DNA of 64,000 bases from Halocaridina rubra (taxonomy: Eukaryota > Arthropoda > Malacostraca > Decapoda > Atyidae), in contig JAXCGZ010013666.1 in NCBI GenBank assembly GCA_037179515.1, forward strand, positions 1-64,000, written 5' to 3'. The notes below the pieces were generated by a model. It was not told the DNA's origin, made no database searches, and worked only from the letters and a program-made list of their open reading frames with translations. Positions within the stretch are counted from its first letter, which is position 1. Each line of letters begins with the position of its first letter. Below are positions 22,212 to 34,140 of this stretch, in pieces. Both the position numbers and the translations under genes were made by a program.

Positions 22212-23185
22212 TCAATACTTCACATTGACTATGCTGGACCCATAGATAACAAATACTTTCTTGTAATTGTAGATGCATATTCTAAGTTTCTAGATGTTCA
22301 AGTTACTAGTTCAATGACTTCAAGTGTTACCACTGAATTACTTAGAAAAACATTTTCTAATTTTGGTATTCCAGACATTGTTGTCTCGGATAATGCTCCA
22401 TACTTTGTGTCCAAGGAGATTAAAACTTTTTATAAGAAAAATGGTATTCAACATTTAACTCCTGCCCCATACAATCCATCATCTAATGGGTTGGCGGAAA
22501 GAGCAGTTCGAACTTTAAAAGAGGGCTTAAATAAATTCAACAGTGGATCATTGAATACTAGAATCTGTAGATTTTTGTACAATTATAGAAAGAGTATGCA
22601 TAGTGGTATAGGTAAATCACCAGCAGAGTTACTATTTGGAAGATGTTTTAAAACAACTTTAGTATCTGTAAAATGTTCCCCTAACAAAGACAGAGACCTG
22701 GAAAAATTGTCAAAGAAAGTTTTCTCTGAAGGGACAAATATGTACAATGTTGGTGATGCAGTTTTTGCTAAAAATTTTGGGAAGGGAGAGACTTGGATTG
22801 AAGGTAAAATTATTGAAGTGCTTGTGTAAGAAATTATTTGGTGCAAGTTCATGATTTTGGTAATATATCATGGAAGAGGCATCATGATCAGCTTATGCCT
22901 AGATTTACTGGTACTTGTATTAAGACACCTAGAGAGTCTCCAATGCCCTTAGTTTCTTCAAATGTAAGTAATTATTCCTATGCCTCTAATTCCACTAATG
23001 ATGTTGAAGTATCTTCACAAAAGTGTGATGTTTCAGTTCAACCTGATAGTAATTGTATTGAGTCTGAAGACACAGTCTCAGAAACTGAAAGGTGTGGTGT
23101 GAATGATAAACAGATTGTATCACCATCTCCAGTATTACGGAGATCAAAGAGAATTATTAAGCCACCAAAAAAATTAAATTTGTAA
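22212..23185 (+). pseudogene. Gypsy integrase core and C-terminal region
   Basis: After the stop the core reads LHIDYAGPIDN (first catalytic Asp), then at 22314-22829 VSDNAPYF (second Asp) and NPSSNGLAERAVRT (catalytic Glu), giving the DDE triad. FLYNYRKSMHSGIGKSPAEL is also characteristic. A shift near 22826 moves the C-terminal region to another frame (22838-23185), with a basic end (RRSKRIIKPPKKLNL). The core inserts element DNA into the genome. A stop on one side and a shift on the other interrupt the integrase. Confidence 0.9.
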
Positions 23186-23281
23186 TGTCTTTTGTTGCCA
23201 TAATATATTGATATTTCTGTATAATGATTGTTGTATGTTGATATTTTTCTGATCCATTTTTAATAAGTTTTGTATGTTTTT

Positions 23282-23296
23282 TCTTGGAGGGAGGAA
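23282..23296 (+). other. Polypurine tract of gypsy
   Basis: The run TTGGAGGGAGGAA lies directly before the 3' LTR. Confidence 0.75.
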
Positions 23297-23475
23297 TGTT
23301 ATGTATAACTTTTGTGCTGATTAATTCGTGCGCTTTGCATTGCGCTATTGTTTTGTTGTGTTTACTCAGGTAGAACACGCCATGTCGGACATCTAAGTTT
23401 GAGTAATAAAACCTCCACTTTTCTCACGATTTTTAATGGCATTCTCCTCACCCATCTTTCTCAAAGTATGGAACA
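23297..23475 (+). repeat. Gypsy 3' LTR
   Basis: It is 179 bases, and I find no difference from the 5' LTR. Confidence 0.95.
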
Positions 23476-23862
23476 AGAGTGACCATGAAATGGCATTACT
23501 AGGAAGGCTAAAGAAATTCCCAAACTTTTCCACAGCTTTATCAGAGGAAAACTGAAGGTCAAAGAACGGGTTTTAAAACTAAAGAGAGCAAATGGAAGCA
23601 TCACTGAGACGGATGAAAAGATCTGCTAGGAATTGAACAAGGAGTTCCAGTCAGTAATTACAGCAAAAAATACCCCCACCCCCTCAGACTGCAGAGATAG
23701 GAGCTCCTGGGCCAATATAAGAGAACAGCATAATTTTAGCCACACAGGTATGCAAATTGCTGATGTAGTTAGATGACCATAAAGTTACAGGTTCTAATGA
23801 TATATCCCCTTATGTGTTTAAGATAAGCACTAAATTAATATTGGTGGCATTATGTAATTAGC
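23476..23862 (+). pseudogene. LINE-A2, second segment
   Basis: It resumes right after the gypsy duplication with the connector region (a KLFHSFIRGKLKV-like stretch, then the TETDE motif) and runs to the start of the reverse transcriptase, SNDISPYVF-like. It ends at about 23862, where the antisense LINE-A copy A3 starts. The third segment of A2 begins at about 34690. Confidence 0.75.
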
Positions 23863-26199
23863 AAATTATGCTTACGGGAAAGAACCCCAAGCTCTTAGCT
23901 TCCCTTCTACTGGTCGGTTTCATCTTGTACTTAGTGATACTTATCATACTTGTCTTTAAAACTATGGACTAAGTTAGCATTAACCACCTCCTTGCTTAGC
24001 AAATTCCAATTATCAACTACTTTTGTGTTACAAAAGTACTTCCTTACATCCTACAAAGAAGTGTTCTTACGAAGCTTCAAATTATGACCTCTAATTTTAG
24101 AGCCAGCCATATCAAAATATCGATCCCTATCCACACTGCCATACCCATGAAAGAATTTAAACACCGTCACCATATCCCCCCTCATTGTTCCAGCTTCGAT
24201 TGATGGTAAGTCTAATTTTCTTAGCCTCTCCTCATAACTGAGATTGCGATTTTCTGGCACCAGTTTTGTGGTATGTCTTTGAACTTTTCCAGCTTAACTA
24301 TGTGCTCTTTAAAGTGTGAATTCCAAAAGGGGCTGCATATTCAAGTTTTGGCTACACATAGGTTACATAAATATTTCTGAACATTTCCTTGTCCATGTGC
24401 CTGAATGCTACCTTTACATTTGCTAAGAAGGCATATGCTGCCCTTACTATGCCATTTATATGCATTTCTGGAGACAAATCTGCCAGTATCTTTATTCATA
24501 GATCTCTTTCATTCTCTTTCTCTTAAAGTTCTGCTCCTGCCATTGAGTAGTCAAGTAAAGGCCTTATTGCACTTGTACCCATTTTCATTACCTTACATTT
24601 AAATTTCAATAGCCACTTTTCTAACCACTCATGTAGATTATTTAGGTCTTCCTGATGTTCTCTACCATTGTTCTCGACTCTTACTTGACACTGAGTGTCT
24701 TACTCTAACCCTCTGTTCCCTTCCTTCTAAGTAAGTTTTTATCCATTACAAGACATTTTCACATATTTAGCCATTGCTTATAGCTTCTTGATAAGTCCTG
24801 TGTAGGCCAGTGTCAAATGCTTTCTGGAAGTCTAGGAATAGGCAATTTGCCCAGCCCTCTCTTTTTGGTAAGATTCTCCTAACCTCTTCATAAAATTATA
24901 ATAAGTTTGTTACCGTTGATCTACCTTCTCTGAACCCATGTTGTCTCACTGAAAAAAAGTTGAAGGATTCCAAGTGAAGAGAAATATGATTTCTTGGTAG
25001 TTTTTCCATAACTCTGCAAACTATTCTGGTCAAGGAAACTGGTCTATTGTTTAGACCTATATCCCTCCTTCCCTTTTTGAAAATAGGTACCACGTTTGCT
25101 TGTTTCCAGCATCTTTGAATCTCCCCTGACTCTAGCAACTCTTAAAATATGAAACATAGTGCCACCAATATTGAATTCTTGAGTACATACAGGGATATAT
25201 CATGAGGACCTGTAGCTTTTTGGGCATCTAACTCCTCAGCGCTTTGCATAGCTTTGTGGATGAAAAGATGATGTTTTCTAATGCTGGCCCATCCTATCTT
25301 TGTAATCTGAGGGGGTGAGGTATTTTCTGCTTCCATCCACTCTCTTTATCTTTAAATCCTCTTCTTTCACCTTCAGTTTTCCTCTGATAAAGCTGTGGAA
25401 AAGTTTGATAATTTCTTTCACCTTCCAAGTGCATCCCTTTCATTGTCACTCTCTGTCTCTCTTCTTTTTCTTAGGTAATCACTTCTTGCTCTTATAAGTC
25501 TGCGAGGCATTTATGCTTTTTCTCCTCCTATATCTTTTCCAACTTTTGTCTCCACTCCTGAGCTCTACTACACTCATTATTGAAGCAATTCCCTTCGGCA
25601 TGAATAACTCCTATTTTGGTGAAAGTAGGCAACAAACTAATATCTTCCCATATTCCTCAAAAGAGATGTCGTACATTTCTTGTACAGATTTGTTGTTAAA
25701 TAAGGTCCCACAGTCAATAACTGCAAAAAGCTCATTAATTCTGAAGCAACCTGCTTTCGGATCATTCAACCTCATGTCCTCAGTACCTCTACTTTCAGGC
25801 AGAACATCTTTGATTATATACTCCATCAACAACACAGTGGTCACTCTTTCCAATTGGTGATTCATACTCAATTTTTTCATTATCCAACAAATTTTCTGTG
25901 ACTTCTAGATCAAGCAGATATGACTCATCCCCTTCCCAGGTCCTGGTTGGTTCCAGTACATGTTGGTGTAGGAAATTTCCTTGTACAGAATCTAGGAATC
26001 TTGCCCTGAATGAGTCCACCCCACTGTGTGACTCAAGATGTATCCAATCTATTTCTCTATCATTAAAATTTCTCATAATCAAAATCCGATGTTTTTTCTC
26101 CCGTGCAATGTCAACAACTGAGTTTATGACTTCAATAATACCTATATGACATTCTCATATATTCTAGCCTATGTGGGTTCCTTGGTGGCTCATATACAT
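23863..26199 (-). pseudogene. LINE-A copy A3, antisense, segment with 3' end, reverse transcriptase and endonuclease
   Basis: Read on the minus strand, right to left, this is endonuclease (MRNFNDREIDW at 26082, LLDLEVT, GKSDHC), the connector, and reverse transcriptase with GRRDIGLNNRPVSLTRI and VRQHGFREGRSTVTNLL at 25138-24896. It ends with C-terminal LPSIEAGTMRGDMVTVFKF at about 24210. Its 3' untranslated end (AGAACCCCAAGCTC, GGTCGGTTTCATC) is at 23880-23935. The motif A to C part is degraded. It is interrupted after 26199 by A4. Confidence 0.8.
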
Positions 26200-26641
26200 A
26201 ATCTCAGGCATAAGCAAATCCCAGGAGCCAACATGGCAGGGGAGACTTGAAGAAAATAAAGCTAGGGTTGTAGACCTGATAAGAAAGCTTGGAGTAGTAT
26301 GTGGTCCTGAGGATATTGTAATCATACACCAACTAGGTAAATATTCGAGGGAAGGAAAGCCAAGACCAACAAAAGTAACCTTTGAGAGAAGGGAAAAATG
26401 TAGGGAAATATTGTTGAGAAAAAAAAGTCTAAAAGACCTTCAAGAATTCAAAGAAGTGTTCATTAGACGATACAGAACACAGGAAGAGATGGGAAAGATA
26501 AAAAACTTGTTGCAAGAGGCAAGAAGGTTAAATGATGAAAGAAATGAAGAAGAGAAGAAAAATTTTCATTACAGAGTTCTTCCAGACAAAGGGGAGATAA
26601 AGAAGATAATGACAGAAGATCAGGGGATGGGGCCTCATTAA
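26200..26641 (+). pseudogene. LINE-A4 ORF1, C-terminal part
   Basis: It is open in one frame to TAA 26639-26641. The protein is basic and helical: DLIRKLGVVCGPEDIVIIHQ, PRPTKVTFERREKCREILLR and RYRTQEEMGKIKNLLQEARR. The KVTF...R...KCREILL layout resembles an RNA-recognition-type fold found in ORF1 proteins of CR1/L2-like elements, which coat the element RNA. The N-terminal coiled coil seen in copy A7 (37430-37720) is missing through truncation. ORF2 begins before this frame ends. Confidence 0.7.
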
Positions 26642-29467
26642 GATTGTTATACACAAATGCTGATGGAAAAGCTGGTAAGGCAGTAGAATTAAAAGATAGG
26701 ATTCACAACAGTAAGGCAGATATAGTAGCAATTACAGAGACTAAGTTGAGTGAGGACATAAACAGTGTCACAGTTTTTCCTAAGGGCTTCAGAATACTAA
26801 GGGTTGAAAGATCTGAGAGGACTGGTGGAGGGATAGCACTGCTCATAAGTGAAAGGATTCAAGTCGAAGAAATAAACTTGGCTATAGAAAGTGAGTTCAA
26901 GGAATTTCTTGTTGCTCGCATAAATACTGGGTCAGAGAGCATTATAATAACTGTTGTATACAACCCACCAAGGAACCAAAATAGGCTTGAAGTTTATGAG
27001 GAAAGTCATATAGGTACTATTGAAGTCATAAACTCAGTTGTTAACATGGCACGGGAAAAAAAATGTAGGATTTTGATTATGGGAGACTTTAATCATAAAG
27101 AGATAGATTGGATAAATCTTGACCCACACAGTGGCGAGGACTCATTCGAGGCAAGATTCCTAGATTGCGTACAAGGGAATTTCCTACACCAACATTTAAT
27201 GGAACCAACAAGGGCCAGGGGTGGGGATGAGCCATCACTACTTGATCTAGTGTTCACAGATAATGTGTTGGATATTGAAAAAATTGAGTATGAACCACCA
27301 ATTGGAAAGAGTGACCACTGTGTGTTGTTGATGGAGTATATCATTGAAGATATTCTTCCTGAGAGTAGAGGCACTGAGGACATGAGGAGGAACTATCCGA
27401 AAGGAGATTACATCAAAATGAATGAGCTTTTTGCAGTTATTGACTGGAGAACCTTATTTTACAACAAATCTGTACAAGAAATGTATGACATCTTTTGTGA
27501 GAAATATGGGAAGATAGTAGATTGCTGCATACCTGTCACCAAAGTAGGTGTAATTCATGCCAGAGAGAAATGGTTCGATAATGGGTGTAAAAGAGCTAAG
27601 GAGTGGAGAGACAAATGCTGGAAAAGGTATAGGAGGAGAAAAAACATAAATGCCTGGCAAACCTACAAAAGAGCAAGAAATGACCACCTAAGTAAAAGGA
27701 GAGAGGCAGAGAGAGACTATGAGAGGGACATCACCAGGAAGGCTATGCAAAATCCCAAGCTTTTCCACAGCTTTATCAGAGGAAAACTGGAGGTAAAAGA
27801 ACAGGTTTTAAGGCTAAAGAGAGCGGAAGGAAGCATCACTGAGACGGATGAAGAGATCTGCAAAGAATTGAACAAGGAGTTTCAGTCAGTATTTACAGTA
27901 GAAAATACCCCACCCCCTCAGATTGCAGTGATAGAAGCTCAAGGGCCGGTATTAGAGAACATCAACCTTACAGCCATAGAGGTATGCAAAGCGCTGTTGG
28001 ATTTAGATGTTCATAAAGCTACAGGTCCTGATGACATATCCCCTCATGTGCTTAAAAAAATGCGCAAACACAATATCAGTGGCACTAAGTATCATATTTA
28101 AGGAGTCACTGGAGTCGGGGGAGATTCCAAGATGCTGGAAACAAGCAAATGTGATACCTATCTTCAAAAAGGGAAGGAGAGATACGGCTCTGAACTATAG
28201 ACCAGTTTCCTTGACCAGCATAGTTTGCAAAGTTATGGAGAAACTACTAAGGAAACATATCTCTCTTCACTTGGAATCCTTCAACTTTTTGTCAGTGAGG
28301 CAACATGGCTTAAGAGAAGGTAGATCAACAGTAACAAACTTATTAGAATTTTATGATGAGGTAAGCCAAATCTTACAGGAAAGAGAGGGCTGGGCAGATT
28401 GCATATTCCTAGACTTCCAGAAAGCGTTTGACACTGTTCCACATGGGAGACTTATTAGGAAGCTGCAATCAATGGCTAGAATAGGTGGAAATGTTTTGGA
28501 ATGGATAAAAACTTACTTAGAAGGAAGGGAACAGAGGGTTAGAGTAAGACACTCAGTGTCTGAATGGAGAAGAGTTAGTAGTGGAGTTCCACAGGGTTCA
28601 GTTTTAGGACCACTTTTGTTCCTTGTATATGTAAATGACCTACCAGAGTCTGTAAATTCATTCATGAATATGTTTGCAGATGATGCAAAGATTGTGAAGA
28701 AAGTAAAAAACGAGAACAATGGTAGAGAACTTCAGGAGGATCTAAATAATCTGCATGAGTGGTCAGAAAAGTGGCTAATGAAATTCAATACTTCAAAATG
28801 TAAGGTAATGAGAATGGGTACAAGTGCAAGAAGGCCCAAGGTTGACTACTCGGTGGCAGGAGTACAACTTCAAGAGACAGAAAATGAGAGAGATCTAGGA
28901 GTAAACATACTGGCAGATTTGTCTCCAGAAATACATATAAATGGCATAGTAAGGGCAGCATATGCATTCTTATCAAATGTAAGGGTTGCCTTCAGGCACA
29001 TGGACAAGGAAATGTTCAGAAATATTTATGTAACCTATCTGAGGCCAAAACTCGAATATGCAGCCCCCTTTTGGAATCCGCACTTGAAAAAGCACATAGC
29101 TAAGCTTGAAAAAGTTCAAAGACATGCCACGAAACTGGTGCCAGCAATACGCAATCTCAGTTATGATGAGAGGCTGAGGGAATTAGACTTACCATCACTC
29201 GAAGCTAGAAGAATGAGGGGGGATATGGTGACAGTCTTTAAATTCCATCATGGTTATGATAGAGTGGATAGGGATCGATATTTTGATATGGCTGGCTCTA
29301 GAACTAGAGGTCATAGTTTGAAGCTTGGTAAGAAAACTTCTTTGCAGGATGTAAGGAAATACTTTTTCAGTGTAAGAGTAGTTGATAATTGGAATTGGCT
29401 AAGCGAGGAGGTAGTTAATGCTATCTCAATCCATAGTTTTAAGGACAGGTATGATAAGTATCACTAA
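26605..29467 (+). pseudogene. LINE-A4 ORF2: endonuclease and reverse transcriptase, one frameshift
   Basis: The endonuclease shows ITETKLSED (Glu), LIMGDFNHKEIDW (GDFN), LLDLVFTDNVLD and GKSDHC (SDH). The connector has HKATGPDDISPHVLKK. One shift at an A run near 28052-28058 moves the reading to the next frame, which then stays open to the stop at 29465-29467. The reverse transcriptase shows NYRPVSLTSIVCKV, FLDFQKAFDTVPHGR (motif A), SSGVPQGSVLGPLLFLVYVN (motif B) and MFADDAKIV (motif C). Its C-terminus has LEYAAPFWNPHLKKH and DVRKYFFSVRVVDNWN. All catalytic residues I can check are present. This is the reference copy of the family in this window. Confidence 0.9.
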
Positions 29468-29552
29468 ATATAAAATGGAACCGATCAGGAGACGGGAAGA
29501 TACGAGCTTTGGGCTCTTTCCCGTAAACACAATTAGGTAATCACAATTAGGT
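29468..29552 (+). repeat. LINE-A4 3' untranslated end and tail repeats
   Basis: It contains GAACCGATCAGGAGACGGGA and GGGCTCTTTCCC, then two copies of CACAATTAGGTAAT. The same 3' block marks most LINE-A copies here. Confidence 0.85.
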
Positions 29553-29784
29553 AATCACATCAATTATTATAATGCTCTCTGACCCAGTATTTATGTGAGC
29601 AACAAGAAATTCCTTGAACTCACTTTCTATAGCAAAGTTTATTTCTTCAACTTGATATCTTTCACTTATGAGTCATGCTATCCCTCCACCAGTTCTTTCA
29701 GATCTTTCAACCCTTAATATTCTGAAGCTAATACGAAAAACTTTAACACTGATTATGTCCTCACTTTACTTAGTTCAGAGACTA
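29553..29784 (-). pseudogene. LINE-A3 antisense, middle segment (endonuclease)
   Basis: On the minus strand this encodes the endonuclease stretch around the ESEFKEFLVA-like and NTGSE-like blocks. It lies between A4 (left) and LINE-B2 (right). It joins the A3 segment at 26199 to that at 33116 without an obvious gap. Confidence 0.75.
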
Positions 29785-32700
29785 TGACTGAAGGTATTAG
29801 GATACAACTAGGACTGGTCTAGACAGTTCTGGGTTGAGTCTTCCTTCAGGATGATTCTTTTCTCATGCCTACATCTTCACGGAATATTCTGGCATATTCA
29901 TTACACATCTCTTCCTATTCTATTACATTATACATGTCACAACACTCCCCACATCAGTCTCTTTTTATTCTCTTTTTTCCTCATATTTGCTATTATTTAT
30001 GGAAGGTCCACAGCTTATGGCCCCCAGTACCTGTAATACAGGGGTGCGAAGAATTCCCGGGGATCTGTTGACTCCAATATTGGCTTGAGGGCAGACGCTT
30101 GCGGTAGTAATGGGTCTGCCCTTAACCTTGCACCTCCTGATAGATCTGCTTATTTCACTCTTCACTATTCTAACATTCGTGGCCTGAACTCTAATCTTTT
30201 TGTCTGTGGAACAGTACTTGGATACTTTCCTCCTTAACCTCCTCCTCCTCTCTGAAACCCAGCTGTCTATCCATGCTTCCACTCACCCATATCAAATCTC
30301 TCACTACAATCTGTATACTCATTTTCGTTCCAAAGGTGGGTGGGATCTGTGCCTACTGCAATACTAATACTCCTATTGCAAAGCTAATAGACCTTGAATC
30401 TCCTGTCTTTAATGGTCTCTAGCTAAAAATCTAACTCTCCACTACCCCTATTTTCCTTTGCTTCAGCTATTGCTCTAGAAACTATACTGAATTTGTGTCT
30501 TTCTTTGAATATCTGTCCGCGTGCCATGAGTCCTTGTTATTTTCTCACCCACATATCGAAGTTCTCTACATTGGAGACTTCAATGTACACCACTGTGAGT
30601 AGCTTAATTCTTCTCACACTGATGTGGGAGGAAGTGAGGCCCTTGCTTTCTCTATTACTCTCGATCTGGAGCAAATTATTAAACATCCTACTCGTGTTCC
30701 TGATTGTCATGAACATGCAGCAAACACTCTTGACCTATTTCTTACTTCTAACCCATCAAACGACTCTTATTCTGCCCTTTCCCCTCTTGGTAAACCACTC
30801 TTTGATCTCAATCTCTTCGATTTTCGCTTCCCCTCCACCAATCCCTCCTACTCAGCACCGCCTTTGGCACTTTGAGTGTACCTAACATGAAAATTTGCAA
30901 AACTTCCTCTTTGACTTCCCATGGGATGACCATTGATTTTGGTCCTGCAATCCTGATCAGGTAGCCTTAAAAGTTTCCAAGATCATGACCTCGAGGATGG
31001 ATGCATACATCCCCTTCTATATGAAATCTTTCTCTCCCCCTAAACCTTGGTTTGAACGTGCCTGCTTCATGGCTATCCAGGCCAGGAATCAGGCCCACCG
31101 ATCTTACCAAGCCTCTCCTTCTGATTTCACTCGCTCTGCTTTTATTGTAGATAGGAATCACTGTACTGCTCAGATTTGTAGATCTAAGGCTTCCTTTATA
31201 AGAAGGAAAGTTGATGACCTTAAGTCCTCTCCCTCTAACAAGTGCTTCTGGTCCTTTGCCAAAAAACTCTCCAATGACTTTTGTAACTCAAGCTTTCCCC
31301 CTCTCATTCGTTCTGATGGTTCAATAGCTTGCTCTCCCACTGACAAAGCCACTCTCTTTGGCTCTCATTTTTCTGCCAAGTCTTCTATAAATGATTCCCG
31401 CACACCTATCCTTCAATCTTTACCCCTCCACTAACCCTATGCCCTCCCTTATCCTTTCTTCACACAAAGTTCATAAGGTTCTTCACTCGCTAAAGACGAA
31501 CAAGGCATCTTGTCACAGTGGTATCCTTGCAAGGTTCCTTAAGGAGTTTGCAGATGAACTGGCTCCCATACTCTGCCAACTTTTTTGCCTCATTCTGTCA
31601 AACAGTATCTATCTTTCATCTTGGAAGCATGCTCTAGTTCAACCTGTTCTTAAGAAGGGTGACCACTCTATTCCTTCAAACTACTGACCTCCTCTATTGC
31701 TAAAGTTTTTGAAACTTTGCTCAATGCTCACTTCTTGAAACACCTTGAATCTAACTCACTTATATTAGATCACCAGTAAGGCTTCCACAAGGCAAGATCC
31801 ACTGGCAACCTCCTGTCTCATCTTACTCATGTATGGCCATCTTCTCTGAGGAACAATGGGGAATCCTTCGTCGTCGGTTTTGATATCTCTAAGGCTTTTG
31901 ATAGAGTCTGGCACAAGGCTCTATAGGCTATACTCCCTGCCTATGGCTTTACCCCACCTTTCTGTTCTCTGATTTCCAATTTTCTTTCTGACCATTTTAT
32001 ATCTGTGGTTGTTGATGGTGTGACATCTAGCCCTTTCTCAGTTACCAGTAGTGTTTCACAGGGCTCTCTAGTTTCACCTACTCTGTTCCCTCTCTTCATC
32101 AATGATCTTCAACAATCCCCATCTTCCTCTCTTCTTCATTCATTTGCTGATTATTGAACCCTTCACTTTTCCTCTGCCTTTTCTTCACAACCTTCATCTG
32201 CTACTCATAATCAGTTTCATATCACTCTTTTATCTACTCCCAACTCCTATTTGCAGAGGGTATCTGAGTGGGGTACTTAAAATTTAGCTTAATTAAAAGC
32301 CTCCAAGACAGTTTCTGGCTATCTTTTTATCTTCTTCTCCTCCTGATATCACTATTGTCTTCGAAACTAACGAAATTTACCCTCTTAATTCTATCAACAT
32401 TTTAGGAATCCAATATAGCCTCTAACTTGTCTTGGAGGAATCACATAATCCAAATTTCTAAATCTCCAACCAAAAATTTGGGGGTTCTGTTTCGTTTCCG
32501 TCATTACCTTTCCTCTTTACAGTTGCTTAAAATCCATAAAGAACTTATCCATCCCTGCTTAGAATACTGCTCACGCATCTGGGGTGCTTCTTCTTATACT
32601 TATATCCTTGATAGGGTTGAATCTAAGGCAGCCAGACTCATTAATGTTCCTTCTCTTACTTCTAATCTGGATTCTCTCTCTCTTTGCCATAAGGTATCTT

Positions 32701-33115
32701 CCCTTTCTCTTTTCTATCGCTACTACTTCCATCGCTACTGTGATGATTTGGCGAGTTGCATACCTCCCTCACTGCTGAGGCTGCGTAACATACGCCAAGA
32801 GGTCTCATCTCACAGGTAATTTGTGGAGATTTGTAGCTTGCGGATTGGTCGGTGCAGCTACTACTTCTTTCCATCTACCTCCAGACTCTGAAACTCTCTT
32901 CCTGCTTCTGTCTTTCCTAATTCTTATGACCTACCATCCTTCAAAAAGTGGATCTATCATCATCTCAGGGCCTAGTCCTCCTTATCTCTACGTCCTCTGT
33001 ACTTTGACTGTTTTTTCTGTCTGTCGTTTTCCTTCATCTTGTTGTATTCTCGTGCCCGGGCCATTATTGATAAGGGCATTTTTTGCCTGTCCTGATGTCA
33101 CACTCATAAAAAAAA
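29785..33115 (+). mobile_element. LINE-B copy B2, inserted in LINE-A3
   Basis: It starts at ATGACTGAAGGTATTAGG, so it lacks about 40 bases of the leader seen in B1, and ends with the LINE-B 3' block (GATAAGGGCA...CTGTCCTGATGTCACACTCA) and a short A run. It is decayed. Endonuclease pieces lie at 30130-30880 (NIRGLNS-like, FNVHHCEW-like), a connector at 30985-31434 (AIQARNQAHRSYQASPSDFT), and the reverse transcriptase start at 31391-31687 (LKTNKASCHSGILARFLKEF). Motif A to C blocks are scattered at 31860-32160. The C-terminal part is at 32427-32900. A3 resumes at 33116. Confidence 0.85.
30985..32880 (+). pseudogene. LINE-B2 connector and reverse transcriptase, broken
   Basis: The frames 30985-31434 and 31391-31687 overlap, which shows a shift. 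DISKAFDRVWHKAL-like motif A lies at about 31880-31920 and a GVSQGSLVSPTLFPLFIN-like motif B at about 32050-32100. The FADD motif position reads FADY followed by a stop near 32150, so the catalytic pair is lost. 32427-32819 gives MSWRNHIIQISKSPTKNLGV, ECYCSRIWGASSYTY-like and the conserved C-terminal region. Confidence 0.7.
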
Positions 33116-34140
33116 CATATCTGCTTTACTGTTTTGAATCTTATCCTTTTACTGCCTTACCAGCTAGCCGATCAGCATTTGTATACAATAATTTTAATGA
33201 GGCCCCATCCCCTGATCTTCTATCATTATCTTCTTTATCCCATCTTTGTCTGGAAGAACTCTGAAACAAAAGTTATTCTTCTCTTCTTCATTTTTTTCCT
33301 CATTTAACCTTCTAGCCTCATGAAACAAGTTTTTAATTCTTTCCATGCCTCCGTAGAATTTTTACCAGGTTGGTGAATGTTTACAATATCCTCTGGACAC
33401 ATTCTACTCCAAGCTCCCTTATCAGATTTAAAATACTAACTATATTTTGTTCACGTCTTCCATGTCATGCTGACTCCTGGGATTCACTTATGCCTCAGAT
33501 TACCACTATCTTCTCTTTATCAAGTGCCTGTTTAATCAGTGGATTAGCCCTTTCCATCACAACATCTTTCATTTTTTCTATTACTGTTTCTTTATAGTCA
33601 ACCTTTTGTTCGTTTTCCAGTGTCACAACCCTCACAGCCTCTTTTATTGCCACATTCCCCTTTACTGCATCTGCAAGGGAAGTTTTCATGGCATCATATT
33701 CTGTGTTCAGTTCCTTAAACTATTATCTAAACTGTTTGATGTTTTCCTCTATCTGGACATTCCAAGCTGCAATCTCGTCTCTCTCAGAAGAAAGCAGTGA
33801 ACTAACCTTTATCTCATTCAAGTTGTCATTCAACTGTTTGCTGCTATCTTCTTGTTTGGAAATTCTAGTTTCTATTTCACTCTTCTCCCCTCCCAGCTTT
33901 TTTATTTGTTATTCTAGTTCTTTTCTCTCTTGCTCTTGTGCCTTATTTGTTTCCTCCAAACATCTTATCACCTCTCTAAATATTTCATTCTCTTTCATTT
34001 CTTTATCCATATTCCGAATTTTATCTTCCAGGTTTAATATAAGGGTCTCAAGGTCCTTGACCTTTTGCTTCAGGCTTCTAAGAGCATCTCCTCCTCATAC
34101 ATATCCAAGACATCCTCTAACACTCATCCCCTGACCATTT
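33116..34140 (-). pseudogene. LINE-A3 antisense, ORF1 segment
   Basis: On the minus strand, from 34140 down, an N-terminal coiled-coil region is followed by MKTSLADAVKGNVAIKEAVR (33689) and KEKIVVI. The ORF1/ORF2 overlap lies around 33180-33260. It corresponds to the sense copy at 37430-38390. Stops and shifts are present. This segment contains the 5' end of copy A3. Confidence 0.75.

Larger units (their letters stand above)
18466..23475 (+). mobile_element. Ty3/gypsy-type LTR retrotransposon, complete, identical LTRs
   Basis: Two 179-base LTRs (18466-18644 and 23297-23475) begin TGTTATG and end GGAACA, and read identical base for base. The five-base duplication AGAGT flanks the element (18461-18465 and 23476-23480). 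The order is leader, gag with two zinc knuckles, protease, reverse transcriptase, RNase H, integrase, and a C-terminal region up to the polypurine tract. No envelope-like gene is present. Identical LTRs imply a very recent insertion, yet several stops and shifts break gag and pol. The style of the protein is close to Mag-like gypsy elements; this is inference. Confidence 0.95.
26200..29552 (+). mobile_element. LINE-A copy A4, best preserved, 5'-truncated
   Basis: This copy sits inside the antisense copy A3. It starts within ORF1, keeps ORF2 with a single break, and ends with the 3' untranslated end and a short tail of AATTAGGTAATCAC repeats. ACAT at both edges (about 26192-26200 and 29549-29553) may be a target duplication. 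The sequence of A3 continues on the other side. Confidence 0.85.

Noticed and set aside
18466..23475. An endogenous retrovirus with envelope
   Set aside because: Nothing envelope-like lies between the integrase C-terminus (23185) and the 3' LTR (23297), so it is an LTR retrotransposon.
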